A DNA stretch of 64,000 nt from contig NZ_CAMGYZ010000013.1 in the NCBI RefSeq assembly GCF_946151055.1, positions 1 through 64,000 of the forward strand, read 5' to 3'. The notes under the pieces are model-generated. The model saw only the letters and a program-made list of their open reading frames with translations. It was not told the origin of the DNA and did not search any database. Positions 63,921 to 64,000 of the stretch are shown in pieces (the first letter of the stretch is position 1; every line of letters starts with the position of its first letter). A program made the translations under genes and the position numbers. This stretch comes from Bacillus sp. Marseille-Q3570. Lineage in GTDB: Bacteria; Bacillota; Bacilli; Bacillales; Fictibacillaceae.

Positions 63921-64000
63921 ATGAGCAAAATGAATACGACAACATATGAAGCATCAAGCAGAGTTATGGAGCCTGGACCATTGTCTGAATCAAAACCTAC
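63921..64000 (+). CDS. ctaB: Protoheme IX farnesyltransferase (5' end only)
   Basis: AAGGAGGTGG seven bases before an ATG opens a frame MSKMNTTTYEASSRVMEPG... that runs to the window edge; only 26 codons are visible and they are not diagnostic. The call rests on position: ctaB is divergent from ctaA in Bacilli and begins the ctaBCDEF operon for heme O synthesis and cytochrome caa3 oxidase. The visible part would be the variable cytoplasmic N-terminus before the first membrane helix. Confidence 0.65.
   Translation, partial: MSKMNTTTYEASSRVMEPGPLSESKP

Overview
The window is chromosomal DNA of a low-GC, endospore-forming Firmicute in the Bacillaceae. It carries Spo0E-type, YlaJ and RNase J1/RpoY genes, strong AGGAGG ribosome-binding sites, and long blocks in the order known from Bacillus subtilis (ccpC-dapH-dapL-ykuS...ykuT-ykuU; yknUV; ktrC-rnjA-rpoY-ykrA-def-ykyA-pdhABCD; SR1-speA-yktB-ykzI-suhB; ylaF-typA-ylaH...ylaN-ftsW-pycA-ctaA-ctaB). 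It is not B. subtilis itself: protein divergence is clear and several insertions are lineage-specific. Gene names rest on remembered family sequences and synteny; no search was run.

Bases 1-3.83 kb are an accessory segment: orphan or partial genes, a DUF4257-like membrane protein, and a decayed phage HTH gene (phBC6A51-like) with two single-base deletions. It ends exactly at the 3' half of a tRNA-Val(GAC) gene (3782-3831) followed by a tRNA-type terminator. This is the signature of the distal end of an integrated prophage or island whose other end lies left of the window.

From 3.9 to 13 kb come a GT2 glycosyltransferase, a Spo0E-like phosphatase, CorA, a DHA2 drug exporter, a VOC/TauE pair, the LysR regulator CcpC and the acetylase-route lysine/diaminopimelate genes dapH-dapL. 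From 13.5 to 25 kb, ktrD and ktrC (low-affinity K+ uptake) bracket chaB, an MscS channel, a 2-Cys peroxiredoxin, the heterodimeric ABC exporter yknUV, and a cyanide-insensitive-type cytochrome bd operon behind a perfect Rex operator. From 25 to 37 kb lie RNase J1 with RpoY, a DMT exporter, HAD phosphatase, deformylase, YkyA and the complete pyruvate dehydrogenase operon.

From 37 to 49 kb are a thioredoxin-fold lipoprotein, a betaine/choline (BCCT) carrier broken by one in-frame TGA, a NodB-like deacetylase lipoprotein, DUF1885/DUF3055 proteins, the dual-function sRNA SR1 with its SR1P peptide converging on speA, a nitronate monooxygenase, yktB, ykzI, an inositol-phosphatase and a GNAT. From 49 to 64 kb are ylaF, typA, ylaH, ylaI, ylaL, ylaJ, glutaminase, ylaN, a small HELGH membrane protein, ftsW, pycA and the divergent heme A genes ctaA/ctaB (ctaB cut by the window edge). 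Pyruvate dehydrogenase, pyruvate carboxylase, heme A synthesis, cytochrome bd and Rex/CcpC/CcpA-type control make the window rich in central carbon and respiratory functions.

The most unusual content is intergenic. There is a family of about 440-bp MITE-like elements with imperfect terminal inverted repeats (six two-ended copies, one internally deleted to 135 bp, plus fragments). There are also three four-unit palindromic clusters built on a TAACGGACA...CTTATTTG motif, a 52-bp tandem array, and a 33-bp hairpin present as exact reverse complements beside two of the MITE copies. Two very short reading frames with good ribosome-binding sites are recorded as possible unannotated peptides.
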